Assembly (NCBI RefSeq): GCF_905475395.1
Contig: NC_058337.1
Span: forward strand, 11,334,983-11,398,982
Origin: Chrysoperla carnea
Lineage: Eukaryota > Arthropoda > Insecta > Neuroptera > Chrysopidae
Reading direction: 5' to 3'
DNA length: 64,000 nucleotides
Positions 32,618 to 45,892 of the stretch are shown one piece after another (the first letter of the stretch is position 1; every line of letters begins with the position of its first letter). Under the pieces are notes generated by a model that was given only the letters and a program-made list of their open reading frames with translations, was not told the origin of the DNA and ran no database searches. A program made the position numbers and the translations under genes.

Positions 32618-34848
32618 TTTAACAATTAACTCAGTCAATTGTTTGTTTTCACTTGTTTTTACAACAGAAATTTTTTTTGCAACAGATTAACACTATTTAT
32701 ATGATAAGAAAACATACAAAGATCCTACATGTATGATAATAGAGATTTTTGACGCAATTTATGATTCCTTTACCATACAAAATTATATTTGAAATACCAA
32801 ATTAAACATAAAAATAAAAACGTCACTTGAATTAAAGTTGATAAGTTTTGTTATTTTTAAATCTATATCACTATTATTAGATTTAAATAAAAAAAAAACA
32901 TCAATTAGTACAAAACAAACATAATATTGAATTATTGACCTTATACTTACAATTAAATCTAATAACACAAGGCTGATTCGCTTAATTGCATACTATTATT
33001 ATATAATCACTAGCTCGACCCGTGAGGAATTCCGCTCCTGTAAAAACTTACATGTTTGCCTAATAATGGTTTGAGTAATATGTGTTTGAGTATAAAAGAT
33101 GTCATGATTCCCTAATAAACTAATTATTTAAATTTATGATTTTTTTTTTTAATTCGAATTATTTGTCTAGCGTGTTTTTTTCTAAACGGTACATTTTTAG
33201 ACCGTGAGTATATTTTTCTTCAAACCTAGACATAATAAACTTGAAAATTAGGTGTGAATCATGGTTTTTGCTAAAGGAATAAGGAAGATAAGGGTAAGTA
33301 GATATAACATCAGAATAGATAAAATTTGTTACACGTTATGAGTCAATACTTAGCGGGAAGTTACAGGGATGACCTGCAGGGTCAACCGTTTTCCAAATTT
33401 TTTTATAAGGAACATTTCTTACATTTAAACATTTGTTTAAATTTTGTAAAAAACCCTTATCTATGCAAAATTATAACTAACGAATTAATTTTATAATAGC
33501 TAAAACTGCCATAAACTTATTAGTTTACGAGATATTTGAAAAAAAACCCTATTTACATAACCTTTGACCTTGAATAATTTATTTTGCGTATTTTGCAATG
33601 GACTTTTCATAGGTCATTTCTTGTATCCAAATTTAAAAAATCCCGATGAAAAAACTTCACTTGGATTTTTTATGCAGAAAAACACTTATTTTCCTGGGAT
33701 AAAACACAATTTGACGAGATTTTTATGTATTAAATAATTTATCGTAATGCTTTATGATATTTCAACTTAATGTACATGCTTTATGTACATTACAATGAAT
33801 TGGCATTTATCCTGCCTTGGTAAATTGCAATTAGCGCTTGCATTACTAACGTCTAGTACCTGTTTACAAAACTTGTGTTTCACTTGTGACATTATATCTA
33901 TCAAAATTTAGATACTTGTAAACAGTCTAGAACGTCACTGATTCTGTGTTTATCACGACTTCTTTTAAGAAACGAAGAAATTTTAGAAATTTTACTCATA
34001 ACACTATTCGTTGCATGTAGTGTTAGTAGGTTCTATATCTTTCATTATTTTTTTTAACAAAATAATGATTTCATCATTTTTGTGATAATATTGATTATAT
34101 TTTTGCAGTCTACTATGATTTATGTAAACATTTAGGCGATATGAAAAATGTGTTAAATCAAATGTTAACAAAAATGTTGAAATCATTGCGCGAAACTTAA
34201 CTATTACCGATAATCATACTGTTGCTCTGTTGAGAAGTAAACTTAAGAGCAGCGGAAAGAAAGATGCATCGGTTCAAGAACTGCCTGAGGCACCGATTGC
34301 TTAAGATTTCGAAAAATCAAGATGTCAAAGAAATAGAAACGTTGCACTTACTAAAAACGTTATGAAGAAAAAAAACTGGCAAACAAGTGACTTTGCCCTG
34401 AAAGTTGTGTAGCTCGACAATCTATAGACGTTAAGTTCGATGAGTTACCAAGAGTTACCCCAAGGTTTTTTTATTTTATCGAACCCAAATAATAATAATT
34501 ATTATAAAGCCCATTTATTTCCAATCTACAAAATATTATAACATGTATCTTAATAAAAATTTTCAATTGATCAGAATCCATTTTCGGACATAGGCCTGTT
34601 CCAACTTTTTCCAGACCTGTCTGTCGAACCTAAATATCACTACAATATTTTTCAACGTTTGTTATCTTGTTTCTGTGGTGTTAAAAATGTACTTTGAATT
34701 GCTTATAAAGTAAGAAGATGCTTTCATGACCAAAAGTATGAAATTTTGTCAACATAAAACTGCTGTTTGGGCGATATTTGTACTATAACGAACGATAATA
34801 GTAATAGTACAACTGTAGTGTAGAGAACGCGATCATTGACACTCATGG
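32618..34848. other. Intergenic, no gene seen
   Basis: Mostly AT-rich. 'ctagctcgacccgtgaggaa' near 33009 resembles a motif common in insect repeats. A short coding-like patch lies near 34230-34310 ('SKLKSSGKKDASVQELPEAP' then a stop), too small to identify. Confidence 0.35.
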
Positions 34849-37800
34849 TTAAGGATATATATCCAAATTAACTTTTGATCCACATTCCATAGTATAATTT
34901 TCTGGAATGATCGGTTTAATCAACTCAGTAAATTTATGAAATTCACAAAATGTATTATTACATCCAGGAATTATTAACAGATTTGGTTCATCATTTTTCT
35001 GGTCAAAGTAATATATCTATAAAATAAAAATATACAATTAATGTTATTACTATTTTATAAAGTTAAGATCATTGCACGCTAGTCAAGACGGTTGCCAACG
35101 TTCAGTTTCAACATACTAAATACTTATACCAGATGTATTTATTCTATTAAACTTTTCTGGTAATTCTGGCAACTTCATATTTGTGCTAACGGGAAAGTAC
35201 ACAATCCATATTTTTCCAATTCCTCCTTTAATATTCTTTCGATTAATGTTCGATTATCATCAATAACAAACAGGAGAGGGAAGTTGATCAAAAAAAGTTC
35301 ATTAATTAAAAGTTAATAATACATTAATTGTATTAGAAGTAATTTTCTTTCAAAAAAGCTTACAGGCCAGAAAAAAATGTAATAAATATAAATCACTTAC
35401 TTTTATACCATATTCATTCGTCTGAATTTTATAAGCTAATTCAACAATAGTTGCAGCACAAAATCGTGGTAAATGTGTATCCCACAAATCCAAAGTTGCC
35501 AACAAGTTTATGGCGTTCTTTCTGTGGCCAGAATACAGATAAATCTTACGACCTTTTGGTTCTAATAGGCCATGAACTTTGTGTTCTATATCAGTTAAAA
35601 TTTTCCTCCATATATGACCTAAAAAATAGTTCCTTTAAATATAGATGTACAGATATATAGTGTGTCCCCGGATAGAGGTAACTATACTTGTAAATTTTCA
35701 TATTTTTCATTTTAAGGAAAAAAGGCAGTCTTTATAAAAAATTTTGCTTATTCTGAAAAGTATGTAGGAATACTTAAAACTTCTAAATAATGTATAGGGT
35801 AGCCAAAAATGTATAGGGTAGCTCATACATACATACAGCCATACAGACACCCTCGCGGAAGTAGTCAGGGAAGCTTCCTGACACCTTAAAACGTCGAGAT
35901 CTGATGAAAACTCGATTTTGGCAAAACGGGGTGAAAACAATAACTTCCCTATTCTCTTAGCGGGAAGTTAAAAAAAAAAACTATTGTTCTTGACTAATTA
36001 AGGATGTATAAGCACTGTAGCAGGAACACAAATTTAAAAAAAATATAAATTTTCAATTTTGATGATGAATTATGTTATAACTTGACAATATAAGACGAAA
36101 AGTAAGAATAAAAATTGTTCGATATCTGGAGAAATTTTCAAATTATCAAAAATTGCAAATTTTGATTAATTATTTAGCCTTCCATATTTCGAAAAAAAAG
36201 GCAGATATCAAAAAATTTTCTTCTTATTTTTCGTCTACATTCATGAAGTTATAACAAAATAAATCATCAAAGGGTGCAAATAATTTCAACCACAAGTCTA
36301 AACTTGCTTTGACGCTCGTACTACCTTAAATCAAAAAGCTCTCAGAAAACTATTCTCGCGGTTACTTCTGGTAAGTCGACTTTCTTTATCTTCCTAACTA
36401 TAAAATGATCTGAGGTACATTTTTTTCAAGATAAAACACTTGACTATAAATAATATTTTAATTGAAGTAATACCTCCATTTAATCGTCTCATTAAAGTAT
36501 TTGAGTACGCAATTTGAAAGTATTTTGATGCTAAGCTACCCAATGGTTCTGGATAAATTTTTTGCATCCATTCAGGAATTGTTAAATTCATTTTATCCTG
36601 GGAAAAATTAGGAAAGATTCTGTCATTAAAAAAGACAATAAAAATAAAAAATAAAATATTACCTCGATATAAGTGGTTTGAAATAAAAATTGTAAAAATT
36701 TTAATGAATCAATTTTTTGTCCAGAATTTTTTTCAATATATTCAATCAAATCTTTATTATCAGTCAAAATTTTTACGGTTGATTCGTTGAGCACACGTTT
36801 TAATTCATGAATATAAGTTGGACAAAATTTATTTTGTCGTCTTAAGAACTATTAAATATAAGTTATTTATAAAACACTAATAGTTGCTAACAACTAGAGG
36901 ACTGGTGCCAATTTCCTCATATAATGTAAACGTCAGAAGCCGGCTAAATGACTCGTTGCTCTAGAAAAGCTCTGAAATAATGTTTTTTTAGAACGTTTCA
37001 CGATTGACGGTCTGCTAATTTGGTGCAGACCGCCATAAAATATAACGCACTTTCGATTTAAAATTTCCCAAAGAATGTTCTACAAGTCACGGAACACCCT
37101 GTATAGTGGCGGTATAATGAATATCGTGGGATTTTTCGTAAGGGCAAATAGGAAAATAGGGATGGTACGACTATGTGGAATATCATTTATAAATGCAGTT
37201 TTTTTTTTTTCATTACTATTTTTTTTCCAATTATCCCGTTGAGAAACCTGGCAGGTTAATTTTTTTTTTTTAATGAAAATTCACATCTTGTACTATGCCA
37301 CCAGTCCCCAAGTTAAAATTTGTATTGAATCAGTTCATACTTTGTCCTCTTTCTTTTTTACATAGTCAACGGGTATTGGTAACCATAATAATTGATCATC
37401 CCATTGTTGAGATTTACTTGGAGGAAATAAGCCAGCTAATACTAACTGAGCTGTCATTTTTGTACGATCAAAATCCGTGGATAATACTTGTACTATTTCA
37501 GCATCGTATAAATCTCCCAAAAATGTATTGTAACGTTTTCTCAGCATTTTACCTAATTTATAAGCTCGTTGTTTACCTGCCTAGAGAACACAATCAAAAT
37601 TTTAATTTAAAAATTTTTATTAAATTCTTCGTTTTAAGATTACAAAACCTTCACAATCTTTCGTTCGATTCTCTTGAAAAATTTACTAGCGAATTGTTTG
37701 ATTCGATTAATAAAAATGCGCACGTCCGTAATACCCAAGAAGAATAAATTTTTTTTGGGATTTTTTATAAATTTATCACGCTTTTAATGTGGCCTCTCGT

Positions 37801-40800
37801 CTCAACTTAGTTGTGATAACTCATCATCGCGTTCGAAAATAATATTTCAAAAACTCGAATTAATATTTCAAATGATGTGAGTGACGTCTGGATCAGGGTC
37901 ATAGGCCTTACTTTCTAAATTTGGTCCAAAATAATAGTTTTAAGTAGATTTATTCATGGGCAAAAAAAAATTAAAAAGAGCATCTAGTTTAAGACTCTAC
38001 AAACGCGGAGTCTCGGGGGTTGTGATAATTAATGCAATATCGTATGTATTAATAAAACGGTTTTTTGTCAATATCTCGGAAACCATCAACTTTATGAAAA
38101 AAGAATCAAACGAAAAATGTCAGAAGTTTTTTTTCCTAGAAAAATGTAGATTTGAAAATTTTGATATATTCAGCCATTTTCTCGAAAATCTGGAGAAACG
38201 GGCAAATACATATACATATACTGTTATTGCCTGCAGATCGGTGGCCTACAGAATAAGCTCATAAAGACGAAGGAAAAAGTTATTTACCAATTTTGGATCT
38301 GAACCCTAATTTGGGCGCTACAGGTATGCCAAAAATTGATAAATTTGTTCATTCACTGACTATCATTCGATAACCAGCAGTCAATGATAATCAGTAGATA
38401 TTAGTATATTTCATTTAAAAAAACCAAGTAAAGAAGGGATATAAACTGATGTCATTGGATTATATTTTTTGAAAAAAAAACATTTAAAAAAAAACTAAAA
38501 AATTATTTCATTGGTTTTGGTCAAATTCCACTTTATTATATTTTTGCAAGAAAACATTAGATTATTAGTATCATTGGCTGCTGGTTATCGAATGATAGTC
38601 AGTGATTGAACAAATTTATCAATAACAGAACACCGTGTATATGCTAATAAACATTATTATCTTGAAACTGGATTGGATTTTTATAAAAATATTTTTCAGC
38701 CAAAAGTTGTCGGCAGTCGGAAATTTTTGCCCCTAAAAAAAATGTAAATTTTATACCTGAAGATACTAAAACCCGATAGTCTTACATCAATAGGATGTTA
38801 ATGGATGTATTCTTCTAACAGTGGATGTATCTTAAACTGAGCAATAACCGATAATTTTAGTACCTATCCAGTTCGGTTTGATACATTGACTGATAAATGT
38901 CACGTGATTCTATTTAGGTATGTAGGAGTATGGATTTTAACACTAAAATTTACTTACATTTGTCAATTGGCCTTCGGATAAAGGATAAATAGTCTTATCT
39001 AATATATTTCGATTAGGATCAGTTGGATAAGACTCAGAAAAATTCATTGTTCGATCCCCGTGACGAAAACTCTAAAAATAATTTTTTGTTTTTAATTTTA
39101 ACAAAATAATTAAATTTTCCAGAGTGTTTGTTTATTACTGATTTGATGAAAAAAAAAATTTCATAATAATTTAATTGATTTTAAATTTGTAATTTTAATT
39201 TTAAATTTCTTCAAAAATTGGAAAGATTGATTATTGCACATAAGTTTTACAGTTTTAAAAAACTTTTCAAAAGAAGAAACGAAAATGCCAGAAGAAAAAA
39301 TTTTCGTTAAACATTGTTATATTATAACTATAATTATGTAAGTAAACTAAAAAAAATTTTAAATAATTGAAATAAAATTTTCTGGCTTTGTGGAACCCTT
39401 TTTATATATATATATACAATATACTTAACAATATCACGTCAAAAGAATTTAAAAAATTTTAATTCCTACTTTGTTAATTTTTATTTGTTAATAATATTTT
39501 TTTTTTTTTTTTTTAGTTCACAAATAATGCATAAAAATTAAAAAATCATGCATGTTTTGTTAACTTAATAGTACAATAAATGGGCCGGAAAATGTGGAAA
39601 AGTGGTGGAACAGCTCCGATTTCAAAAATTTTTTGTGTACGTGTTCCTTAGACCTTTAGGAACATTCAGCCGCATTACAAAAAAAAACTGAGAAAATTAG
39701 GGTAGTTTTCCCATCCCCAAAACTTCCCAAATAGTAACAGATCAAACAAATCAATATTTCACTTCAAAAACCGTCTCCCGACAGTTTTTGAGGTCTCTTT
39801 GTGCTCATATTGATGATTAACGACTCCGAAAACCGCGAGAAACAATTTCTGAGGTGAAATTCAGAATTTTCAATGTTTTTTATCATTGACACTTCAAGTG
39901 GTAGTTTTAATGGGGTTTCAACCATCAAAGTTACTTTTTGACCTTATATTCGTGATCGGCGACCCCAAAAACCCCCCGAAAGATGATATTCGAGGAAAAA
40001 TTTTAATTTTTTCTCTGTTACTTCTAAGGGTGGCTTGGAACTATATTCAGTTGCTTTTTGCCCTCATTATCAGCGTCTTCAAAACCGCAGAGAGACAATT
40101 TCGAGGTGAAATTCAAAATTTTCAATTTTTTTTATTATTGACACTTCTAGGGGTTTTTTCAATGGGGTTGAAACCATCCTCAATTGCTTTTTGACCTTGA
40201 ATTAATGAACAGCGAACCTAAAAGCTTCACAAGAGACGATTTCTAAAGCAAAATTTTGAATATAATAGTTTTTGTCTATCACTTCCCAGGGTAGTTTTAA
40301 TGGGATTGCAACTGTATTTAGTTGCTTTTTAACCTCGAATTCATAATCAGCGAACTCAAAAACCTTCGGGAGACGATTTTCGAGTTGAAATATTGATTTT
40401 TTTCACTGTTACAATTTGGAGTGCTTTGGGGATGGGAAAACTACCCTAATTTCCTCAGTTTTTTCGTAATGCGAAGGTTAGTGCGGCTGAATGTTCCTAA
40501 AGGTCTAAGGAACACGTACACCAAAAATTTTTTAAATCGGAGCTGTTCCACCACTTTTCCACATTTGATGGTATTTTCCGGCTTATTTATTGCATTATAA
40601 AGTTGTTTCAGTCTTTTCTTAAAATTTCTTAAATATTAATATGAAATATTGGCGAAACATTTTTTTTTCATCTTTAATTGTTTATAGCTTTTGCAATTTT
40701 TTATGTCCTAAAAAACGCATCCGATCATTTTTCTAGACATCATTCCGAATACAACAAGCTATCACACGTATTTTTACGACCATTATCGCTATATTTCACC

Positions 40801-42249
40801 AATTTAAACTTGTTGGCTAGACTGTTCTGTAAAAACTGATTTTCAATTTTTCTTAATTTCGTTCTGTCCCATCCCATTTAAAAATAAAAACAGCAAACAA
40901 ATAATCAAATTTAAGCTCCAATTGTCTTTATATAAACGCCTCAACATATTTTGTTTCCCCCCCTGATACAAAAAGGGTATTAATCAATTCGAATATTCGA
41001 GTTAATAAATTCGATTTGAAAGCGATTCAATTCGATTCATTAAAATTACAAATTTTTAAATTTTAGATGAACTAAAACTTAAAAAAAAGTTGGAGTTCTT
41101 AAAAATAAACCGAATTAAGACTTCAATGTGAAAGTAATTCGAAAAAATATTCAAACTTTTTTTAAAAATCTGATCTAAAATAAGACTTATATGCAATTTG
41201 TACATGTATATATGTTGTTACTGTTGCCTAGATATAGAGTAAAGGAAACTAAAAAAATTAATACAATCCTTTTTACAAAATTTTGCCTACTTTTAAGACA
41301 TAAAATAATATTTTTATGCAATTTGCACATGTTTATATGTTGTTATTGTTGCCTAGATATAGAGGAAGAGGAAATGTAAAAAAATGATACAATTCTTTGT
41401 ACAAAATCTTGACTTTTTTTAAGACATAAAATAATATTTTTATGCAATTTGCACATGTTTATATGGTGTTTCTGTTGTGTAGATGATGAGTCAAGAACCA
41501 AGCTATGAAAAATTTTCGATTAAATGACTTTGAAAGCGATTCAATAATGCAAATCTTTTATAAAGATCTACTTCCATTTCTATTCCCTTTTAATTAACTC
41601 GAAATCAAAGCGAAATGAACTCGACAATTTTAATTCGAATTGAATTCAACTTTTTTATCAGGGGCGCGGCCGTCAACATTGAAATGATTAAACTGTTTTC
41701 CGAAAAGACAAAAATTACATTATAATATAAATGTATGCTGTATGAGATTAAGTATTCTTTAAGACGGTTCTATACACATTTTTCAATAGCGTGAAATCAT
41801 TATTTGATTGGCGTGAAACTTTGTAATTTTTTTAATACTCTTCTTAAATATTAATTGATAGAAAAAAATATTTATAAAGAAAAGCGGTTTTTCAGATAAG
41901 AATGCTTAAAGTTACTTTTGAATTTGAGAACATTTTATACCTAAGTTTCCAAAAATGGGTTTAAAAGGAATTAATCGCATTTGTCGGGGGTTTTTTAAAT
42001 TTTGTTAATTTCACTTTACTTTTTCTTTTGTGAAAGTAGAGGCCGTTATCCATTTATTGGGATCAAGGATTATTATTATTATTACCTATATATTATGTCA
42101 AATATAAATCGATTATTACTTAATTCGCTTACCACGTGAACTTGAAGAATTACATCATTTTCTGTATTATTCAAAATTTCACCAAAAATAATTTGATTTA
42201 AATTAAATAAAATAACAATTAATATTAAATATAATTTAATATTTGACAT
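34849..42249 (-). CDS. Histidine acid phosphatase paralogue, gene 2, probably catalytically impaired
   Basis: Seven exons with GT/AG introns: 42133-42249, 38958-39071, 37341-37580, 36663-36848, 36474-36597, 35401-35618 and 34849-35016; 388 codons. The ATG at 42249 is chosen because it starts a strong signal peptide (about 22 residues); a Met further upstream would add a polar lead. The layout is the same as gene 1: RHGDR (His43), STDFDRT (Arg116), the long helical insert in exon 4, and conserved cysteines. The decisive difference is at the proton-donor motif: SGHRK instead of SGHET, so Arg293 replaces the acidic residue. Family knowledge says this residue protonates the leaving group, so the product may bind phosphate esters but turn them over poorly. 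The frame is intact and the splice sites are good, so it is not an ordinary pseudogene. An extra intron (35619-36473) splits the exon that is continuous in gene 1. Confidence 0.85.
35690..35960. repeat. Small repeat fragment inside the extra intron of gene 2
   Basis: Contains 'tgtatagggtagc' twice and 'cttccctattctcttagcgggaagtta', related to 'tacttagcgggaagttacag' near 33350. A dispersed repeat piece; class unknown. Confidence 0.3.
38336..38622. repeat. MITE with 52-bp inverted ends in intron 2 of gene 2
   Basis: The left arm begins TTGATAAATTTGTTCATTCA and the right arm, read inward, TTGATAAATTTGTTCAATCA. About 50 of 52 positions match. The centre is AT-rich with no ORF. Confidence 0.7.
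39574..40594. mobile_element. Foldback-like element with internal tandem repeats
   Basis: About 1.0 kb. Inverted ends of roughly 170 bp: CAATAAATGGGCCGGAAAAT on the left and CAATAAATAAGCCGGAAAAT on the right (inward). Both continue through 'agtggtggaacagctccga' and 'ttagggtagttttcccatc'. Between them are about four or five degenerate units of ~125-130 bp (each with a 'caattgctttttgacctt'-like phrase). It is unrelated in sequence to the large Foldback element. It lies in intron 1 of gene 2. Confidence 0.7.
40620..40830 (-). repeat. Repeat family B copy in intron 1 of gene 2
   Basis: Matches 15225-15440 in intron 1 of gene 1 along about 200 bp, with common blocks such as 'ttttctagacatcattccg' and 'tatcgctatatttcacc'. 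Fragments also occur at about 43395-43455 and 42500-42540. Confidence 0.55.
40959..41664. mobile_element. MITE with three internal ~126-bp tandem repeats
   Basis: Ends CCCCTGATACAAAAAG and (inward from the right) CCCCTGATAAAAAAG. Subterminal blocks ('gaaagcgattcaat', 'aattcgaattgaattc') are repeated in inverse orientation. The centre has three tandem units beginning 'tatgcaatttg' at about 41190, 41315 and 41441. It lies in intron 1 of gene 2. Confidence 0.65.
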
Positions 42250-42590
42250 TTTGAATATATTCTTTCTATCAAACCAAATATTACACAATTCAATCAGACA
42301 CTGTTTTTCTCAAGAAAAGTCAGTTATTTTTAGTTAGTTGATGTAAAAAAAAAAAAAAAGTTACTTTATTTGATTTTATCTTTTTTTGTTATAGTTTTTT
42401 TACAATGTGTGCAACAGATTGTAATAAATATCATAGTGTAGTCGCTAAAGTGTTCCAAATTAGGCCAAGCAACTTTAATTTGTTATTAAAAGAAGAAATA
42501 TATAGTCTAGTTAACAACTTCAAATTGGTGAAATACTCCGTGGAATGAAGCTGAAAATAGGGTACAACCTCCGAAATCCAAGTAACTAAG
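42250..42590. other. Upstream region of gene 2
   Basis: AT-rich; it would hold the promoter of gene 2. No box can be assigned with confidence. Confidence 0.3.
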
Positions 42591-43355
42591 TCGATTTTGT
42601 TGAAATTTTGGAAATAAGCTCTACTTACCATCCTATTCAAAATAGCTATATCATACCGAAGGGCGCTTTTTATCCTAAGGGGGTGAAAACTACCCCTTAG
42701 TTCAAAAATGCAATAAAAATTAATAAAAAGTGTTTTAAGGGCTTTATAAGAGTGGGGAATGATAAATTATGTTGAATATGAGTTGTGCTATGATTTATCA
42801 TTATAAGTTTAATTTTCAGAATGTTTCAACTCTTAATAATTACCATAAATTACGATGAAAAAAACGATTTTTCGACATTTTCACAAGATTCAATGCTTAA
42901 AACTCATGGAATTTTGTAATTAAGCTCTACAAACTATCCTCTTCAAAGTCTACCCTATGCCGATGTTTTATTTTTTCAATTAAGGGAGAAAATTACTCGT
43001 TATTAGAAAAATGCAATAAAAACAATTCAAAAGTGTTTCAAAGTGCTTTGCAGGATTGAGTATAATAAATTATGTTAAAAATACTTTGAAACATCATTCA
43101 ATCCCAAAAAACATCCCCTTTATCCGTAGATCATCCCTTGTATTTATCAAAATGAATAAAAATGACAAATTTATCTTATTTATCGTTTACTTTTTTGCAC
43201 ATTTTGTAATTAGGCTCTACTTACAATCCTCTTCAAAGTCTGCCTCTCCCAAAGTGTACTTTTTACCCTTAGAGGGGAAAACTACCCCTTATAAAAAAAT
43301 GTATAAAAAATAAATAAAAAGTGGTTTAAATTGCTTTGCTGGATTAGGTAATAAT
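42591..43355 (+). repeat. Degenerate tandem repeat, three units of about 300 bp
   Basis: Three diverged copies (about 42590-42775, 42910-43075 and 43200-43355) share 'gtaattaagctctac', 'cctcttcaaagtct', 'aaactaccccttat' and 'aaaagtgttt'. Short ORFs inside are not conserved between copies. Confidence 0.5.
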
Positions 43356-44517
43356 AAATCTTTGATTTTAAAATAAAGATGCAATTGAAATTTAGTATTT
43401 ATACGACTATTATTTCTATTTTTCACCAATTTGAACTTGTTAACTAGACTAATAGGTCATCAATACAAAAAGAAGAATTCAACTTCTAAAATCTTGTCAA
43501 GACAGATAAAGAGCCGCAAAAGTCAAACAGCGCAGCGATAGAAAGTGGTTGTCCTCTATAGTTATAATTGCGACACTTGCACGACGGTTCTCTTATACAC
43601 ACATAAATTTGTGCATATTTAGTTTTTAACAACTTTACAAATTTAAAATTTAAAATAATAATACAGGTAATGGTTATTTTTTATTTTCATTAGGTTCAGT
43701 CAATATACCTAAATCTTTTATCAATGGGTTCAGGACCATGTACTAAATGCAAATAAACAAAATCCTTACAAATTTTGAGTGCCGCCTTTTTTTTTCCGCT
43801 TGCGTAAAATGCGTAATCGTACATTTTAATCCAAAAATGGTAGTAATCTATATTGTAGACAATTAAATTTAAATTAATAAGGTGGGGATAATAAATGGTG
43901 TTATTAAATCGAAAAGAAATTGGACATTAGAATTGGGAGGGGTGTGCGGTTTGTTCCAGGCCGTTCCCCAACTTGAAGCATTTATTAATCAGTTGTCATT
44001 ATGAAACTACCATCATCGTGGATATTGAGATTATGCATATTTGTATATGAATATGTTATTCGAAGTGGCGAGCCGGTGGCTCAATATCAATCGAAATGAT
44101 TCTATTTTAGAAACACAATCTTACGATGGCTTAATAAACTTTGGCTCTATAATTCAAAAATTGCCTCTTTTTTTCCAATATGAAGTCTTCTGTTGAAGAT
44201 TAATAACCCAATGTAAGATTGTGTCTTAGGCGAAAAAAGAGTCTTTTCGACTGATATTGAGTGTCCGGCGGAATTTACACTGTACTGCACCGAACAAGAG
44301 AAATCATACGCGAATATAATAATAATAATAATGGGGGGTTTAACCTCCGTTTTTATGACAACCGCCTTATCACAGAAGCCATCCACATCATTATTTGTTA
44401 ATCTTTATTTGTTGAATTTCATGTATGTTTACAATTACATTTTTGATGTGAGTGGAATCGGTTACTTCGTTCTTATCCAAGCGACGACAATGTGATCAAT
44501 TCTACACTCCCATTAAT

Positions 44518-44625
44518 TATAAATAGTTCACACTGCCGCTGCCTGGATTCGTACCCGCAACCTAAGTCTAAATAGTCTAACGTTCAAGGACTAATGCTTT
44601 AGACCGCTCGGCCATTTAGGCTCTT
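44518..44625 (-). repeat. tRNA(Ser/Leu)-like SINE head
   Basis: The minus strand has a strong A box (TGGCCGAGCGG), a long variable region and a B box (GGGTACGAATCC). The 5' and 3' flanks do not pair as an acceptor stem, so a tRNA-derived repeat or dead tRNA is more likely than a working tRNA. Confidence 0.5.
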
Positions 44626-45719
44626 CATACCCGTTCTTAAGACCACGATGATGACTTCCTTAATAAAGCCAAAGACACTAGAGAACTCCTACAACTAGAA
44701 AACTTGCGATATGGTGAATTAGAGAGATGACTGCCAGTTAATTCCCCTGTGTCCTTGTCTAATTTATATGTCATTGGCTACATATTGTTTACATAATTGC
44801 TATTAAGTCAATAGTTAAAAAACGATTTATGGAATATTATTTAATACATTCAAAGTTAATTAAAAATGTAATATATATTGGAGAATATGCAAATCTGCAT
44901 ACTTTCTTTTTTCAAAAAAAATAATACAAAACTGTATATAACCTCTTTGTACAAAAGAAATATAATAGCAGACACAAAATCTCTATGTATCATATGATTA
45001 TGTCATATGACTATGACAAGGACACAGAGGAACTCAGTGGCAGTTTTCTCTCTCTCTCATCATATCCGATCCTCTTTAAGTGTAATACAGGCAAGCAGAT
45101 TCCTCGCATTCTCTATGTATATAAACTCTTTGAATACAACTGAAAAAGAAATGTATTAAGTTAAGAAGATATTGAAAAAAACTTCACATGCCTTTGTTTT
45201 TTTAATGGCTGTACTTAGTAGTAAATCCCAATCGAAAAAAGCGAGTATCTCGTGGATAACCAGTATAATTAAACCAAACCTATAACCTACCTCCATAATA
45301 CTAGTTACAACCGTTTTTGGCTTAAGGTGCACGGAACTTAATTCTTTCGAAATACCTACCTCCCTATTGTCTGGACTATAGTATTTATCATCTAATTAAA
45401 CAGATGTTACTTAAATCATTCTTTCATTGCCAATGTTGTGATTTTAATTAAATCACTTTACAAAAAGGTTTTACTGATTAACATATTTAACTGATTGGAT
45501 TAGGGTAAGGTGTACTATAATGTTCTTCCTAAGAAAAAATGTAATTTATAGCCGAACTATTTGAGATATATATCATAATATCTATAACATCAAAATATTT
45601 TTGGTTCCTTTTTTTATTGGAAATATTGGATATTAAGTGTTGCAATATTGGTCCCAATTTTTTATGATTTCTTCAAGAACTTTTCAATATTTCTAACAAG
45701 TGATATTTAGGCTATATTA

Positions 45720-45892
45720 TTTTTAGAGGCTGAGTGCACCTCCTTCATGCATATACCATGCACTACACCAGTCCGTAACTACTATTAATTAAATTAATTT
45801 TTGTTGTGACGGCGGGAATCGAATTAGCTACCCTAGGCATACCGTGAACGGAATTGGTTACGCTTTAGCCAACCGAGCTACTGAAATGAGCG
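45720..45892 (-). repeat. tRNA-derived SINE, second copy
   Basis: The tRNA head (about 45810-45892) matches the copy at 30.6 kb ('ctaccctaggcataccg' and 'ggaattggttacgctttarcc'). The B box is slightly damaged (AATTCGATTCC). The non-tRNA body extends to about 45720. Confidence 0.55.

Noticed and set aside
39886-40194. 102-codon plus-strand ORF
   Set aside because: Translated tandem repeats of a non-coding foldback element.
44518-44625. Functional tRNA-Ser/Leu gene
   Set aside because: A and B boxes are present but the acceptor stem does not pair; treated as tRNA-derived repeat.
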